From Methylocapsa sp. S129 (lineage in GTDB: Bacteria; Pseudomonadota; Alphaproteobacteria; Rhizobiales; Beijerinckiaceae): a stretch of DNA of 64,000 bases. Location of the stretch: the NCBI RefSeq assembly GCF_009765995.1, contig NZ_LMUI01000011.1, forward strand, positions 304,285 through 368,284, read 5' to 3'. Position numbers and translations under genes: made by a program. A model generated the notes under the pieces. The model did not search any database. It saw nothing but the letters and a program-made list of their open reading frames with translations, and was not told the DNA's origin. This document shows, one piece after another, positions 8,493-16,425 of this stretch (position 1 is the first letter of the stretch; each line of letters begins with the position of its first letter).

Positions 8493-8524
8493 AAACTCAC
8501 CCATAATTTCCAAAGAAAGACCCA

Positions 8525-10876
8525 TTGTCTAAAAGAATAAAAACCGCGCGCCCTGTTCGCGCGAAAACAACACGCGCGCAAAACCCGGCAGGCGCCCTGC
8601 CCTCGCGCGACCAGCTTCTCGCCTATATCGGCGGCGAAGCGGCGCCAGGCGGCGTCAAGCCGCCAGCGCGCATCACCAAGCGAGAGATCGCGCGCGCCTT
8701 CGGCGTCCAGAACAACGATAAGGCCGATCTGAAACTGCTCATCAAAGATCTCGAGGCCGATGGCGCGATCAAGCGCGGCCGCAAGACGTTGCAGCGGCAA
8801 GGCCGACTGCCCGCCCTTGTCCTCGCCGATATTGTCGAGCGCGACCGCGACGGCGAACTGATCGCCAAACCCGTCGAATGGGACGAGGACGGCGACGCGC
8901 CGCGCATCCTTGTTCACCGGGCGCGCGGCAAGCGCGAAGGCGGGTTAGCGCCAGGGCTCGGCGCACGGGTGCTGGTGCGCGTCGAATTCGACGCCGAGGC
9001 TTCGCCGCGCGATCCCGCCTATAGCGGCCGCGTCGTCAAAATTGTCGATAAAGCCAAGGCGCGCATGCTCGGCGTTTACCGCGAATTGGAGGGCGGCGGC
9101 GGTCGCGCCTTGCCCGTTGAAAAACGCGGCGCGGCGCGCGAAATCTTCGTGCCGGCCGGCATGTCCGGCGGGGCGGCCGAGGGCGACCTTGTCGCGCTGG
9201 AAACGTTGCGCGAAGGACGCTTCGGCCTGCCGACCGCGCGCGTCGTCGAGCGGCTCGGCTCGGTCAAATCAGAAAAGGCGATCAGCCTTATCGCCATTAC
9301 AACGCATGGCATTCCCAATGTCTTCTCCGCCGCGACGCTTCACGAAGCGGAGGCGGCGCGGCCGGCCGGCATGGATCATCGCGAGGACTGGCGCGCCCTG
9401 CCCCTCGTCACCATCGATCCGCCTGATGCGAAAGACCATGACGACGCGGTTTACGCAGCGCCCGATACAGAAGCCGACAATCCCGGCGGCTTCGTCCTTA
9501 CGGTCGCCATAGCCGACGTCGCCCTTTACGTGCGGCCCGGTTCATCGCTCGACAAGGAGGCGCTTGAGCGCGGCAATTCGGTCTATTTCCCCGATCGCGT
9601 CGTCCCGATGCTGCCTGAGCCCATCTCCAACGATCTCTGCTCGCTGCGTCCCGATGAAGACCGGCCGGCGCTTGCCGTACGCATGGTCATCGGCGCGGAC
9701 GGTCGCAAGCGCAAACATTCGTTTCATCGCATCATGATGCGATCGCACGCCAAACTCAGCTATGAGCAAGCGCAGCGCGCGATCGACGGCGCGCCGGACG
9801 ATACGACGGCGCCGCTGCTTGAGGCCACGCTGAAGCCTCTTTACGCAGCCTATGCCGCGATGAAGATCGAGCGCGAACAGCGCAGCCCGCTCGATCTCGA
9901 CCTGCCCGAACGTAAGCTCGTCCTCAATTCCGATGGCTCGCTCAAGGGCGTTCGCTGGCCCGAGCGGCTCGACGCGCATCGCCTGATCGAAGAATTCATG
10001 ATCCTCGCCAATGTCGCGGCGGCCGAATCCCTAGAGACGGCGAAAGCGCATTTGATCTATCGCGCGCATGATGCGCCGAGCGTCGAAAAGTTGAACGACC
10101 TCAGCGAATTTCTCGGCAGCATCGGCGTCAAATTCGCCAGGGGCGAGCGGGTGCGTCCCGCCCAGTTCAACGGCATTCTAGCCCGCGTGAAGGGCGACCC
10201 GTCAGAGCAGCTCGTCAACGAAGTCGTGCTGCGCTCGCAGGCGCAGGCCGAATACACCAATGAGAATTATGGCCATTTCGGCTTGAACTTGCGGCGCTAC
10301 GCGCATTTCACCTCGCCCATCCGACGCTACGCCGATCTCATCGTCCACCGCGCGCTGATCCGCGCCTTGAACCTGGGGCCGGGCGGCCAGCCCGACATGC
10401 GCCTCAACGATCTCGCCGACATCGCCCAACGCATTTCGGGCGCCGAGCGGCGCGCCATGGCGGCCGAGCGCGAAACCGCCGACCGTCTCATCGCCGCGCA
10501 TATGAGCGAGCAGATTGGCGCGCGCTTCGAGGCGCGGATTGCCGGCGTCACGCGCGTCGGCCTGTTCGTGCGCCTGGCGCAGACGGGGGCGGACGGCTTC
10601 ATTCCAGCCGCGACTTTGGGCGCCGATTATTTTCGCTTCGATGAAACCTCGCGCTCGCTTGTCGGTGCGCGCACCGGCGAGACGTTTCGTCTTGGCGACA
10701 AAGTCGAGGTGAAACTTGTCGAGGCCGCGCCTTTCGCCGGCGCGCTGCGCTTTGAAATGCTCTCGGAGGGCGGGGCGAGAAAAGCGGCGCATAGAAATTC
10801 CACGCGCGAGAATACCCCCCTTTCGAAGCGTGAAGCGGGCAAACGACCGCGACCGAAGAATGGAGCAAGGCGATGA
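8525..10876 (+). CDS. rnr: Ribonuclease R (3'-5' exoribonuclease)
   Basis: Degrades structured RNA in a 3' to 5' direction. The 783-residue protein has an N-terminal winged-helix (about 45-90), cold-shock domains (about 90-250), the RNB catalytic domain with the acidic cluster ITIDPPDAKDHDDAVY (about 295-312) and the LRRYAHFTSPIRRYADLIVH signature near residue 600, an S1 domain (about 660-745) and a basic C-terminal tail. The start is a TTG at 8525, preceded by AAAGAAAGA; no ATG or GTG gives a better fit to the family N terminus. It overlaps the DUF983 gene by 4 bases and heads a three-gene operon conserved in the order. Confidence 0.96.
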   Translation: MSKRIKTARPVRAKTTRAQNPAGALPSRDQLLAYIGGEAAPGGVKPPARITKREIARAFGVQNNDKADLKLLIKDLEADGAIKRGRKTLQRQGRLPALVLADIVERDRDGELIAKPVEWDEDGDAPRILVHRARGKREGGLAPGLGARVLVRVEFDAEASPRDPAYSGRVVKIVDKAKARMLGVYRELEGGGGRALPVEKRGAAREIFVPAGMSGGAAEGDLVALETLREGRFGLPTARVVERLGSVKSEKAISLIAITTHGIPNVFSAATLHEAEAARPAGMDHREDWRALPLVTIDPPDAKDHDDAVYAAPDTEADNPGGFVLTVAIADVALYVRPGSSLDKEALERGNSVYFPDRVVPMLPEPISNDLCSLRPDEDRPALAVRMVIGADGRKRKHSFHRIMMRSHAKLSYEQAQRAIDGAPDDTTAPLLEATLKPLYAAYAAMKIEREQRSPLDLDLPERKLVLNSDGSLKGVRWPERLDAHRLIEEFMILANVAAAESLETAKAHLIYRAHDAPSVEKLNDLSEFLGSIGVKFARGERVRPAQFNGILARVKGDPSEQLVNEVVLRSQAQAEYTNENYGHFGLNLRRYAHFTSPIRRYADLIVHRALIRALNLGPGGQPDMRLNDLADIAQRISGAERRAMAAERETADRLIAAHMSEQIGARFEARIAGVTRVGLFVRLAQTGADGFIPAATLGADYFRFDETSRSLVGARTGETFRLGDKVEVKLVEAAPFAGALRFEMLSEGGARKAAHRNSTRENTPLSKREAGKRPRPKNGARR

Positions 10877-11292
10877 CGCAGACGGCCTATCCGATCGCGA
10901 ACGATAGCGGCGCCAAGCGCGAACTCGGGACCGCCGTGCGGCGCGGATTCATGGAACGCTGCCCCAATTGCGGCAAGGGACGCCTGTTTCGCGCCTATCT
11001 GAAAGTTGTCGATTCCTGCCCTGTCTGCGGCGAAGATCTGCATTACCAGCGCGCCGACGATGCGCCGCCCTATATTACGATGCTCGTCGTCGGCCATATC
11101 GTCGTCGCTGGCGTGCTGGCGGCGGAGGAGGCCTGGCCGAAGTCGCCGATGTGGCTCGGCGCGATCATCTGGATCTGGCTCACTTTCGTTCTGTCGCTGC
11201 TGTTGCTGCCGCGCGTCAAAGGCGCGCTGGTCGGCTACCAATGGGCGTTGCGCATGCATGGGTTCGGCGGCCCCGAGAAGGACGCGCCGTGA
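10873..11292 (+). CDS. DUF983 zinc-ribbon membrane protein
   Basis: A 139-residue protein with two CxxC pairs near the N terminus (CPNCGKG at about residue 36 and CPVCGED at about 55), which form a zinc ribbon, followed by two membrane segments (about 68-88 and 92-115). The family (DUF983) is restricted largely to Alphaproteobacteria and its function is not established. The ATG overlaps the rnr stop (ATGA) and its own stop overlaps the NUDIX start (GTGA), so the three genes are tightly coupled. Co-transcription with rnr suggests a link to envelope or RNA physiology, but nothing in the sequence settles it. Confidence 0.88.
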   Translation: MTQTAYPIANDSGAKRELGTAVRRGFMERCPNCGKGRLFRAYLKVVDSCPVCGEDLHYQRADDAPPYITMLVVGHIVVAGVLAAEEAWPKSPMWLGAIIWIWLTFVLSLLLLPRVKGALVGYQWALRMHGFGGPEKDAP

Positions 11293-12038
11293 GCAGCCCG
11301 ATCCCGTCCGAATTGGCGCAGGCGTTACAGACCGAGGCGCGCTCGCGCAATTCGCCCAATGTGCGGCCGCGCGACGCGGCGACCTTGATCTTGATCGATC
11401 GTTCGAGCGCAGCGCCGCGCGTGCTGCTGGGGCGGCGCCATGCCGGGCACAAATTCATGCCGGGCAAATTTGTTTTCCCGGGCGGCCGCATTGAGCCCAG
11501 CGACCGGCAAATGAGCATTGCGGGGCCGCTCGACGCCATCGTCGAGGAAAAGCTGAATGCGCGCACCAAGCGCCCTTCCCCGGCCTTCGCCCGCGCGCTG
11601 GCCTTGGCCGCGATCCGTGAAACCTTCGAGGAGACCGGCCTCGCCTTGGGCGTCACCGATCATGGCGCGCCGCCCAGCGCGCCCGAAGGCGCCTGGGCGC
11701 GCTTTGCCGCCACCGGCGTCTTTCCCGCGCTCGACAGCCTTGATTTCATCGCGCGGGCGATCACGCCGCCGCGTCGGCCCAAGCGCTTCGACACCAGGTT
11801 TTTTGTCGCCGACGCCGCGCTGATCGCCCATCGCACGCCCGACATCATCAACCCTGAGGCCGAACTCGTCGAGCTTGTCTGGACGCCGCTTGAAGAAGCA
11901 GCGAAGCTCGACCTGCCGACCATCACGCGCGTCGTTCTGGCCGAGCTGGCGGCCGCGACGCAGGCGGGGATGAGCCGTTTTCGCGCCCGTCCTTTTTATC
12001 ATGAGCGCCATAAGAAATGGCTGCGCGAAGAGCTTTAG
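11289..12038 (+). CDS. NUDIX hydrolase family protein
   Basis: A 249-residue NUDIX-fold hydrolase likely acting on a nucleoside diphosphate derivative or CoA ester. The Nudix helix is recognisable as ALAAIRETFEETGLALG (about residues 100-116), preceded by KFVFPGGRIEPSD. The insertion between the GG and the REXXEE helix is longer than in minimal Nudix boxes, as in the NUDT19-like group found at this locus in Rhizobiales. The start is the GTG at 11289, overlapping the DUF983 stop by 4 bases. Substrate cannot be told from the sequence. Confidence 0.88.
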   Translation: MSSPIPSELAQALQTEARSRNSPNVRPRDAATLILIDRSSAAPRVLLGRRHAGHKFMPGKFVFPGGRIEPSDRQMSIAGPLDAIVEEKLNARTKRPSPAFARALALAAIRETFEETGLALGVTDHGAPPSAPEGAWARFAATGVFPALDSLDFIARAITPPRRPKRFDTRFFVADAALIAHRTPDIINPEAELVELVWTPLEEAAKLDLPTITRVVLAELAAATQAGMSRFRARPFYHERHKKWLREEL

Positions 12039-12039
12039 A

Positions 12040-12513
12040 TCAAGCGGCGCGCAGCGGCGGCGCAAGGCGGCCCGCCAAGGCGATCAGCGCAAGATGATAA
12101 CCCTTCGCCGTCTGCTTCGAGCGCTGGTAACGCGACATCACGATATCGAGAAGCTCGACCAGAATTTGCCCGTCGGCGTCGGCCAAATCGTCGAGATCGA
12201 GCGGGCATTCATCGAGCGCTTCGACCAAATCCCAGCGCAAGGCGTCGTATTTGGCCATGTCGCCCAAGATTAGGGCCCGCCATGTGCGCGCGTGCAGCCG
12301 GGCGAGCTTGCGTGGCGTTGGCCCTGGTCCCAAATGAGCCTGGTAGGCTTCGACAAGCCGGTCGAAAATGACCGGCTCCGACCATTCGAGAAAACCTGAA
12401 AGACCAAGAGCGGCGTCGGCATTCATCATGTGAAGCATCTCACGAGTCATCGCGAACGCTTGACGAATCACGCTACTGGTCAATTTGTAACCTTGCGCGC
12501 GAAGGTTACTCAA
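12040..12513 (-). CDS. Hypothetical protein, convergent with the NUDIX gene
   Basis: A 157-residue, mostly helical soluble protein that I do not recognise. Visible features are a Trp- and Leu-rich core (FLEWSEPVIFDRLVEAY, LHARTWRALILGD) and an acidic stretch ALDECPLDLDDLADADGQ followed by a basic C-terminal helix. The open frame begins at a TTG at 12513 whose first codons lie within a perfect inverted repeat, so the true start may be further in, for example the ATG at residue 22 (MTREML). Codon use matches neighbouring genes, so it is probably real. It ends one base from the NUDIX stop codon. Confidence 0.6.
   Translation of the reverse strand: MSNLRAQGYKLTSSVIRQAFAMTREMLHMMNADAALGLSGFLEWSEPVIFDRLVEAYQAHLGPGPTPRKLARLHARTWRALILGDMAKYDALRWDLVEALDECPLDLDDLADADGQILVELLDIVMSRYQRSKQTAKGYHLALIALAGRLAPPLRAA
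12487..12509. promoter_or_regulatory. Perfect 8-base inverted repeat at the 5' end of the hypothetical gene
   Basis: GTAACCTT (12487-12494), seven bases GCGCGCG, AAGGTTAC (12502-12509). The alternating GC spacer itself is self-complementary, so the whole 23 bases could fold as one near-continuous hairpin or bind a dimeric repressor. It overlaps the first codons of the longest frame of the minus-strand gene, which suggests an operator if translation starts downstream. The repeat is seen; function is inferred. Confidence 0.45.
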
Positions 12514-13397
12514 GTGTTAACGCGCTCTTGTCGCAAATATTTAGCGACGGCAATTCTATCGGCGACCGCATAGGCGAGCGAGGAACGCGAGCGATCCCGC
12601 GCCCGCCGCGGACGGAGCGACGAGGAAGCGACATTGTGGACATTACGTTTCTGAAAATGGGAATTCATGCTAGTGTTACCGCCTCTATTTCGAAAACACT
12701 TGCGCATGGAGAAGCCGTTTGATTGACCCGTCCCGTCCGCAAGAAAGCTTGATCGTCCGATCAAGGCGCATGGTCCGCGCAAACGCCGCCGCGTCGGCCG
12801 CAAGACGGGCGCGGCGAGGCGCGTAGACCCGCCTTGCGCCCCAAAAATGCGTTTGGGAAGCCAAAGCAGGCTCAAGTCATTGATATCGCCCGTTTCGCGG
12901 ATAGAAATGATGTTCCGGCAGAGCAAAAATCAAGGACTTAGCGAGGGTTTTGCAGGGTCTTTCGAGGGCCCGAGCTATTCCCCGGCTATTCCATCATCGG
13001 TTCCGACGCCCTCCCGCGCCGAGGACCTGCGCGCGACGGGCGTTGGCCGATTCCGCCCAAACTCATGTCCCGCGCCAGGACGCGGATTTGTCGCCCCCAC
13101 CGAGCAGCGCTTTTATTCACAGGCGCGCCCGCAACCTCGACAAATTGTGATCGATGAGAAATCGGCGCTCTCAACGAACCAACCCTCTTAAAACGGGATT
13201 ATGGCCCAATTTTCCAGGCCCAAATGGCGAAGCCTAAAATACGTCGACGCGCTGATGCTCAATTCTGAACAATCGCTGTTCAAATCAGCTTCTTCCGGGA
13301 TCAAATGCGGCGTGCGCTTAATTGAAAACCAAGCCCATTTTTCCCCTAAGATCGCTGGCGACAGCGTCGCCAGCGCAACAGAGGCTGTTGAGTCGCA
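12514..13397. other. Gene-poor stretch of about 880 bases
   Basis: No convincing gene was found. Short open frames exist on both strands, but their third-position base use is unlike the strongly GC-ending real genes, and none matches a family I know. One frame runs open from about 12723 to 13191 without an early start codon and encodes a basic, Ser- and Pro-rich sequence; a 36-codon frame from a TTG at 12720 has GGAGAAG nearby. The 13190-13400 part is noticeably more AT rich. It may hold regulatory DNA, a decayed gene or an unannotated RNA. Confidence 0.5.
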
Positions 13398-13655
13398 ATG
13401 CCGCTTTACACCTACGTCGTGACCTACAATGGCAAAACCGCAGTCCATCAGGAACGCAGAAACAATTTCAAGGAATCGATCGGCCAAATCGCCTGTTCAT
13501 TGTTCCCGCGGTTCGAACTCAGGGAATCCGATTTACTGAGCGTTCTCATGCGGTCACAGCCGCTTCCCGTCCCCAATGCAAAGCGAGTGTGGCGGCTATC
13601 GCTGTCGGGCGCGGAAGCGGACTTTGAGATGCACGTCGTCGAAACGCGAGAATAG
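13398..13655 (+). CDS. Small hypothetical protein
   Basis: An 85-residue protein beginning MPLYTYVVTYNGKTAV, with alternating hydrophobic residues that suggest beta strands, a central helix, and a C-terminal strand WRLSLSGAEADFEMHVVETRE. No membrane segment or signal peptide is visible, and I do not recognise the family. There is no clear ribosome binding site. Its base composition is lower in GC than its neighbours. It stands alone, 87 bases from the convergent regulator gene. I judge it a probable gene because the translation has balanced composition and a complete short-domain look. Confidence 0.45.
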   Translation: MPLYTYVVTYNGKTAVHQERRNNFKESIGQIACSLFPRFELRESDLLSVLMRSQPLPVPNAKRVWRLSLSGAEADFEMHVVETRE

Positions 13656-13742
13656 GTTCTAGATTCCTTAAAAACGCGCGCGATTTGCGAAAAACCGGCA
13701 TCCACTTTTTCGCCGCGCGCTCTGGGCGTCCGGCGGCTCCGC

Positions 13743-14462
13743 TCAGTTGGTGAGGTCGATCGCCAGTTCACGCCGCAAGAACGCGACGCCGCGCGGCGTG
13801 ACGTCGACGACGCGCTCGCCCGGACGCCGGCGCAGATAATTCTTATCGAACAGCGCGCGCGCGAACGCCGCGCCGAAATGGCCGCCCAGATGATGTCGCC
13901 GCTCCGTCCAGTCGAGGCAGAGACGCAACAGCGGGCGCCTGCTCCCCGCCGGGGCCGGAAGATCGAAATCGTTTCTTTTGCGCCATTCCAGCCCTGCGGG
14001 GCTGAAGGCGGGTCCGTCGGCGCCGAACACCAGCCAGCCTTGCGCAATCATGCGATCGAACAAGGCGACGCCGAGCCGTCCGGCGAGGTGGTCATAGCAG
14101 AGGCGCGCCTGGCATAGAGCGGGATCGAGACGGCGGCGCCGGGGCTGCCGGTCGGCCCAATTGGCAAGCCCTTCGATCATCTCGGCGACCTCGCCCGAGG
14201 GGATGCTGAAGAAGCGATGGCGACCCTGGCGCTCGACTTTGAGCAAGCCGCCATCGACGAGTTGCGCCAGATGGGCGCTCGCGCCTTGCGGCGAGGCGCC
14301 GGCCAGAAAGGCGAGTTCGCCCGCCGGCCGCCGGCTGCCATCCGTAAGGCAAAGCAGAATGGCCGCGCGCACGGGATCGCCGAGGAGGGCCCCCAAAGCC
14401 GCGAGCGAAGGCGGTTCGGCCTCGCCGGGCTTCTGCGCCGCTGTCGGTTGCCTATCCTGCAT
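13743..14462 (-). CDS. ArsR-family winged-helix transcriptional regulator
   Basis: A 239-residue regulator. Residues about 18-90 form an ArsR-type winged helix: LGDPVRAAILLCLTDG, then LAFLAGASPQGASAHLAQLVDGGLLKVERQGRHRFFSI. The recognition helix ASPQGASAHLAQL replaces the metal-binding ELCVC motif, so it is probably not a metal sensor. The C-terminal half (CYDHLAGRLGVALFDRMI) is shared by a group of longer ArsR-like proteins of Rhizobiales with unknown ligand. It is transcribed away from an EamA exporter gene with about 100 bases between them, which makes that exporter its likely target. Start at the ATG at 14462. Confidence 0.85.
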   Translation of the reverse strand: MQDRQPTAAQKPGEAEPPSLAALGALLGDPVRAAILLCLTDGSRRPAGELAFLAGASPQGASAHLAQLVDGGLLKVERQGRHRFFSIPSGEVAEMIEGLANWADRQPRRRRLDPALCQARLCYDHLAGRLGVALFDRMIAQGWLVFGADGPAFSPAGLEWRKRNDFDLPAPAGSRRPLLRLCLDWTERRHHLGGHFGAAFARALFDKNYLRRRPGERVVDVTPRGVAFLRRELAIDLTN

Positions 14463-14563
14463 GACCAGACAGTCGCACAAGCGATCCGCCAACGCTAAAG
14501 AATTGCGTGAAACATCCGGCGGCCTCAGCGACGACACTCGGGGGACCGAGAGAACAAGCCGCC

Positions 14564-15457
14564 ATGCCCAATACCGCCGCGTCGCCCGACACGATCCAGC
14601 GCTCACATCGGGCGGCAAAGGGTCGGCTTTTGTTGATCGTCTCGGCGATCGCCTTCAGCACCGCGGGTTTCTTCGCCCGCAAAGCGCCGGTCGATCTCTG
14701 GGCCATGACGTTCTGGCGCAATCTGTTCGGCTGCGCGGCGCTTCTGCCCGTCATCCTCGCTGCAAAGGGCGGCGCGTCGTGGCGCTCTGTCCTTCGCCTC
14801 GGGCGATGGGGATGGGCGGCCATCGCCGCGTCGTCCTTCGCCACCCTCTGCTTCCTCGCCGCCTTTGCGCATACTTCAGTCGCCAATGTCTCGATCATCT
14901 ACGCGACGGCGCCCCTCACGACCGCGCTGATCGCCTGGCTCTGGCTTGGCGAGAAGGCGACGCTCACAACCCTTTGCGCCGCCGCCCTCGCGCTGTTTGG
15001 CGTCGTCCTCACGGTCGCGGGTTCGCTGGACGGCGGCAAGCTGCTCGGCGACGGGCTCGCGCTGATGATGGCGATTTCCCTGTCGCTGATGACGGTGATC
15101 GCCCGTCGCCATGGGCGGCTGCCGGCATTGCCGACGGCATTTATCGCCTCCCTTGTCGCGGCGTTGGCGGTCTTGCCGCTCGGTTGGGCTTCGGGCGCGA
15201 GTTTTGTCATTTCGTGGCAGGCGACGGCATGGCTGGCGGGCTTCGGAGTCGTGACCATGGCGCTGGCGCTGCCCTGCTACCTCTCAGGCGCCGCCCGTGT
15301 CGCCGCCGGGCAGGCCATGCTGATCAGCGCGCTGGAAATGCCGCTGGCGCCGTTCTGGGTATGGCTCGCCTTCGCCGAGGTCCCGTCGCGCGCATCCCTG
15401 ATCGGCGGCGCCATCGTCGCGCTCGCCATTGTCTGGCAATTGGGAGGGGAATCTTGA
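14564..15457 (+). CDS. EamA/DMT-family transporter
   Basis: A 297-residue inner-membrane protein of the drug/metabolite transporter superfamily with ten predicted membrane segments in two EamA repeats (about residues 22-150 and 165-290). The repeat landmark AFSTAGFFARKAPVDLWAM and its second-half counterpart near LEMPLAPFWVWLAFAE are visible. Members export amino acids, nucleosides or small metabolites, and the substrate here is unknown. The ATG at 14564 is preferred because GAGAG lies about 13 bases upstream; a GTG at 14507 would add 19 polar residues. It is divergent from the ArsR-type gene and followed 127 bases later by an ABM-fold gene. Confidence 0.85.
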   Translation: MPNTAASPDTIQRSHRAAKGRLLLIVSAIAFSTAGFFARKAPVDLWAMTFWRNLFGCAALLPVILAAKGGASWRSVLRLGRWGWAAIAASSFATLCFLAAFAHTSVANVSIIYATAPLTTALIAWLWLGEKATLTTLCAAALALFGVVLTVAGSLDGGKLLGDGLALMMAISLSLMTVIARRHGRLPALPTAFIASLVAALAVLPLGWASGASFVISWQATAWLAGFGVVTMALALPCYLSGAARVAAGQAMLISALEMPLAPFWVWLAFAEVPSRASLIGGAIVALAIVWQLGGES

Positions 15458-15584
15458 GTTGGCCTCTTCATTCCCATGGAGCTTCAACGCTGTCGTGGTC
15501 CGATCTTGCCCCGTCAGCGCCACATGATCGGCGGAGTTCTCTTTTACTGGGAGAGGGCAAGGGGCAAACGAGAGGAGAAGCGAA

Positions 15585-15887
15585 ATGACGCAACACGCGC
15601 TTTACGTCCAGCTCGAAGCCAAGCCTGGCAAGGAGCAAGAAGTCGCCGCCTTTCTAGCCAGCGCCCGGCCAATGGTCGAACAAGAGCCTGATACGACAGC
15701 TTGGTTCGCGATCAGGATGGGGCCCAGGACTTTCGGCATTTTTGACGCTTTCACCAACGAGCGCGGCCGCGAGGCGCATCTGCAGGGCAAGGTCGCCAAG
15801 CAATTGATGGCCCGGGCGCCGCAACTCTTCGTCAACGAGCCGGAAATCCAGCGGATCGACGTCATCGCCGACAAGCTGCCACACTGA
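15585..15887 (+). CDS. ABM-domain protein (antibiotic biosynthesis monooxygenase / quinol monooxygenase-like)
   Basis: A 100-residue ferredoxin-like alpha+beta barrel protein. The pattern LYVQLEAKPGKEQEVAAFLASA, then TTAWFAIRMGPRTFGIFDAFTNERGREAHLQGKVAKQLM, matches the antibiotic biosynthesis monooxygenase family (YgiN-like), small cofactor-free or quinol-related oxygenases that work as dimers. GAGGAGAAG lies just upstream of the ATG as a strong ribosome binding site. It follows the EamA gene in the same direction and may be co-regulated with it. The exact substrate is unknown. Confidence 0.82.
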   Translation: MTQHALYVQLEAKPGKEQEVAAFLASARPMVEQEPDTTAWFAIRMGPRTFGIFDAFTNERGREAHLQGKVAKQLMARAPQLFVNEPEIQRIDVIADKLPH

Positions 15888-15920
15888 CGGGACCTCGAAT
15901 CGACGGCCCTTCGTCCACAA

Positions 15921-15985
15921 CGCGCAAATAGCGCGTTTGAGGCTCCAATCGCGGCGATGGCGCAGGCGAAATCCGCGCCATCGCC
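15921..15985 (+). terminator. Two strong stem-loops downstream of the ABM gene
   Basis: CGCGC/GCGCG (15921-15935, loop AAATA, followed by TTT) and a perfect 11-pair stem GGCGATGGCGC/GCGCCATCGCC (15953-15985, 11-base loop) stand 33 and 65 bases after the ABM stop. The larger one has no U-run on either strand, so it may end transcription with Rho, protect the 3' end, or belong to a small structured RNA before rpmG. The folding is clear, the role inferred. The rest of 15888-16070 holds nothing I recognise. Confidence 0.45.
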
Positions 15986-16070
15986 ATATGGGAGCCCCTG
16001 ATCGCCGGCCTGCAAAATTGTGGCGCGGGACGGGGAGCGGAGCGTTCATGCGCTTCAAACGTCGATTTTC

Positions 16071-16098
16071 TTGACTTCCCGCTTTCCCCGACTATGTT
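16071..16098 (+). promoter_or_regulatory. rpmG promoter
   Basis: TTGACT (16071-16076) and TATGTT (16093-16098) at 16-base spacing give a good housekeeping promoter, predicted to start transcription near 16105 and leave an 84-base leader before rpmG. Strong promoters are expected for ribosomal protein genes. It was identified by consensus match only. Confidence 0.62.
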
Positions 16099-16188
16099 GC
16101 CGCCCAATCGTCGCTGGCGGCTTGCCTCTGGCGGCTGCTTTCAATTTCCCGCGCGCCCTTGGCGCCGCGTCAAAACGGACAAGAGACC

Positions 16189-16356
16189 ATGGCCAAGGCC
16201 GCCTCCATCAAGATCAAGCTGCTGTCGAGCGCCGACACTGGCTTCTTTTACGTGACCAAGAAGAACGCCCGCACCAAGACGGAAAAGTTCACCTTCACCA
16301 AATATGACCCGATCGCGCGCAAGCACGTCGAGTTCAAGGAGACCAAGATCAAGTGA
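16189..16356 (+). CDS. rpmG: 50S ribosomal protein L33
   Basis: A 55-residue component of the large ribosomal subunit. The [20 protein letters not shown] start and the [18 protein letters not shown] end are typical. The zinc-binding CxxC pairs of the C+ type are absent, so this is the zinc-independent form. The ATG at 16189 follows a GAGACC sequence; ten extra codons upstream are not part of the family. It is a single-gene unit with its own promoter and a strong intrinsic terminator. Confidence 0.97.
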   Translation: MAKAASIKIKLLSSADTGFFYVTKKNARTKTEKFTFTKYDPIARKHVEFKETKIK

Positions 16357-16395
16357 ACCCTGGCGCTTCGCGCCTGGTAGCCGCTTGAACGAACG

Positions 16396-16423
16396 AGGCG
16401 CTCGCTTGAGCGCCTTTTTCTTT
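16396..16423 (+). terminator. Rho-independent terminator of rpmG
   Basis: AGGCGCTC (16396-16403), loop GCTT, GAGCGCCT (16408-16415), then TTTTTCTTT. This is an 8-pair perfect stem with a U-rich tail 40 bases after the rpmG stop. The tail exists only on the plus strand, so it acts for rpmG and not for the convergent comEC. Confidence 0.92.
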
Positions 16424-16425
16424 GA

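Noticed and set aside
12720-12830. Short frame of 36 codons from a TTG with GGAGAAG nearby
   Set aside because: The translation is low complexity (Ala and Arg) and could arise by chance in GC-rich DNA; kept only as a remark.
12510-12926. Minus-strand open frame of 138 codons in the gene-poor stretch
   Set aside because: Composition and third-position use look non-coding, it overlaps the start of the hypothetical gene, and I recognise no motif.
13189-13203. TTAA-N7-TTAT resembling a CtrA box
   Set aside because: It has one mismatch, lies in AT-rich non-coding sequence and is far from a clear gene start.
13201-13422. A 73-codon plus-strand frame before the small hypothetical gene
   Set aside because: It overlaps the better candidate at 13398 and its third-position base use is unlike genes here.
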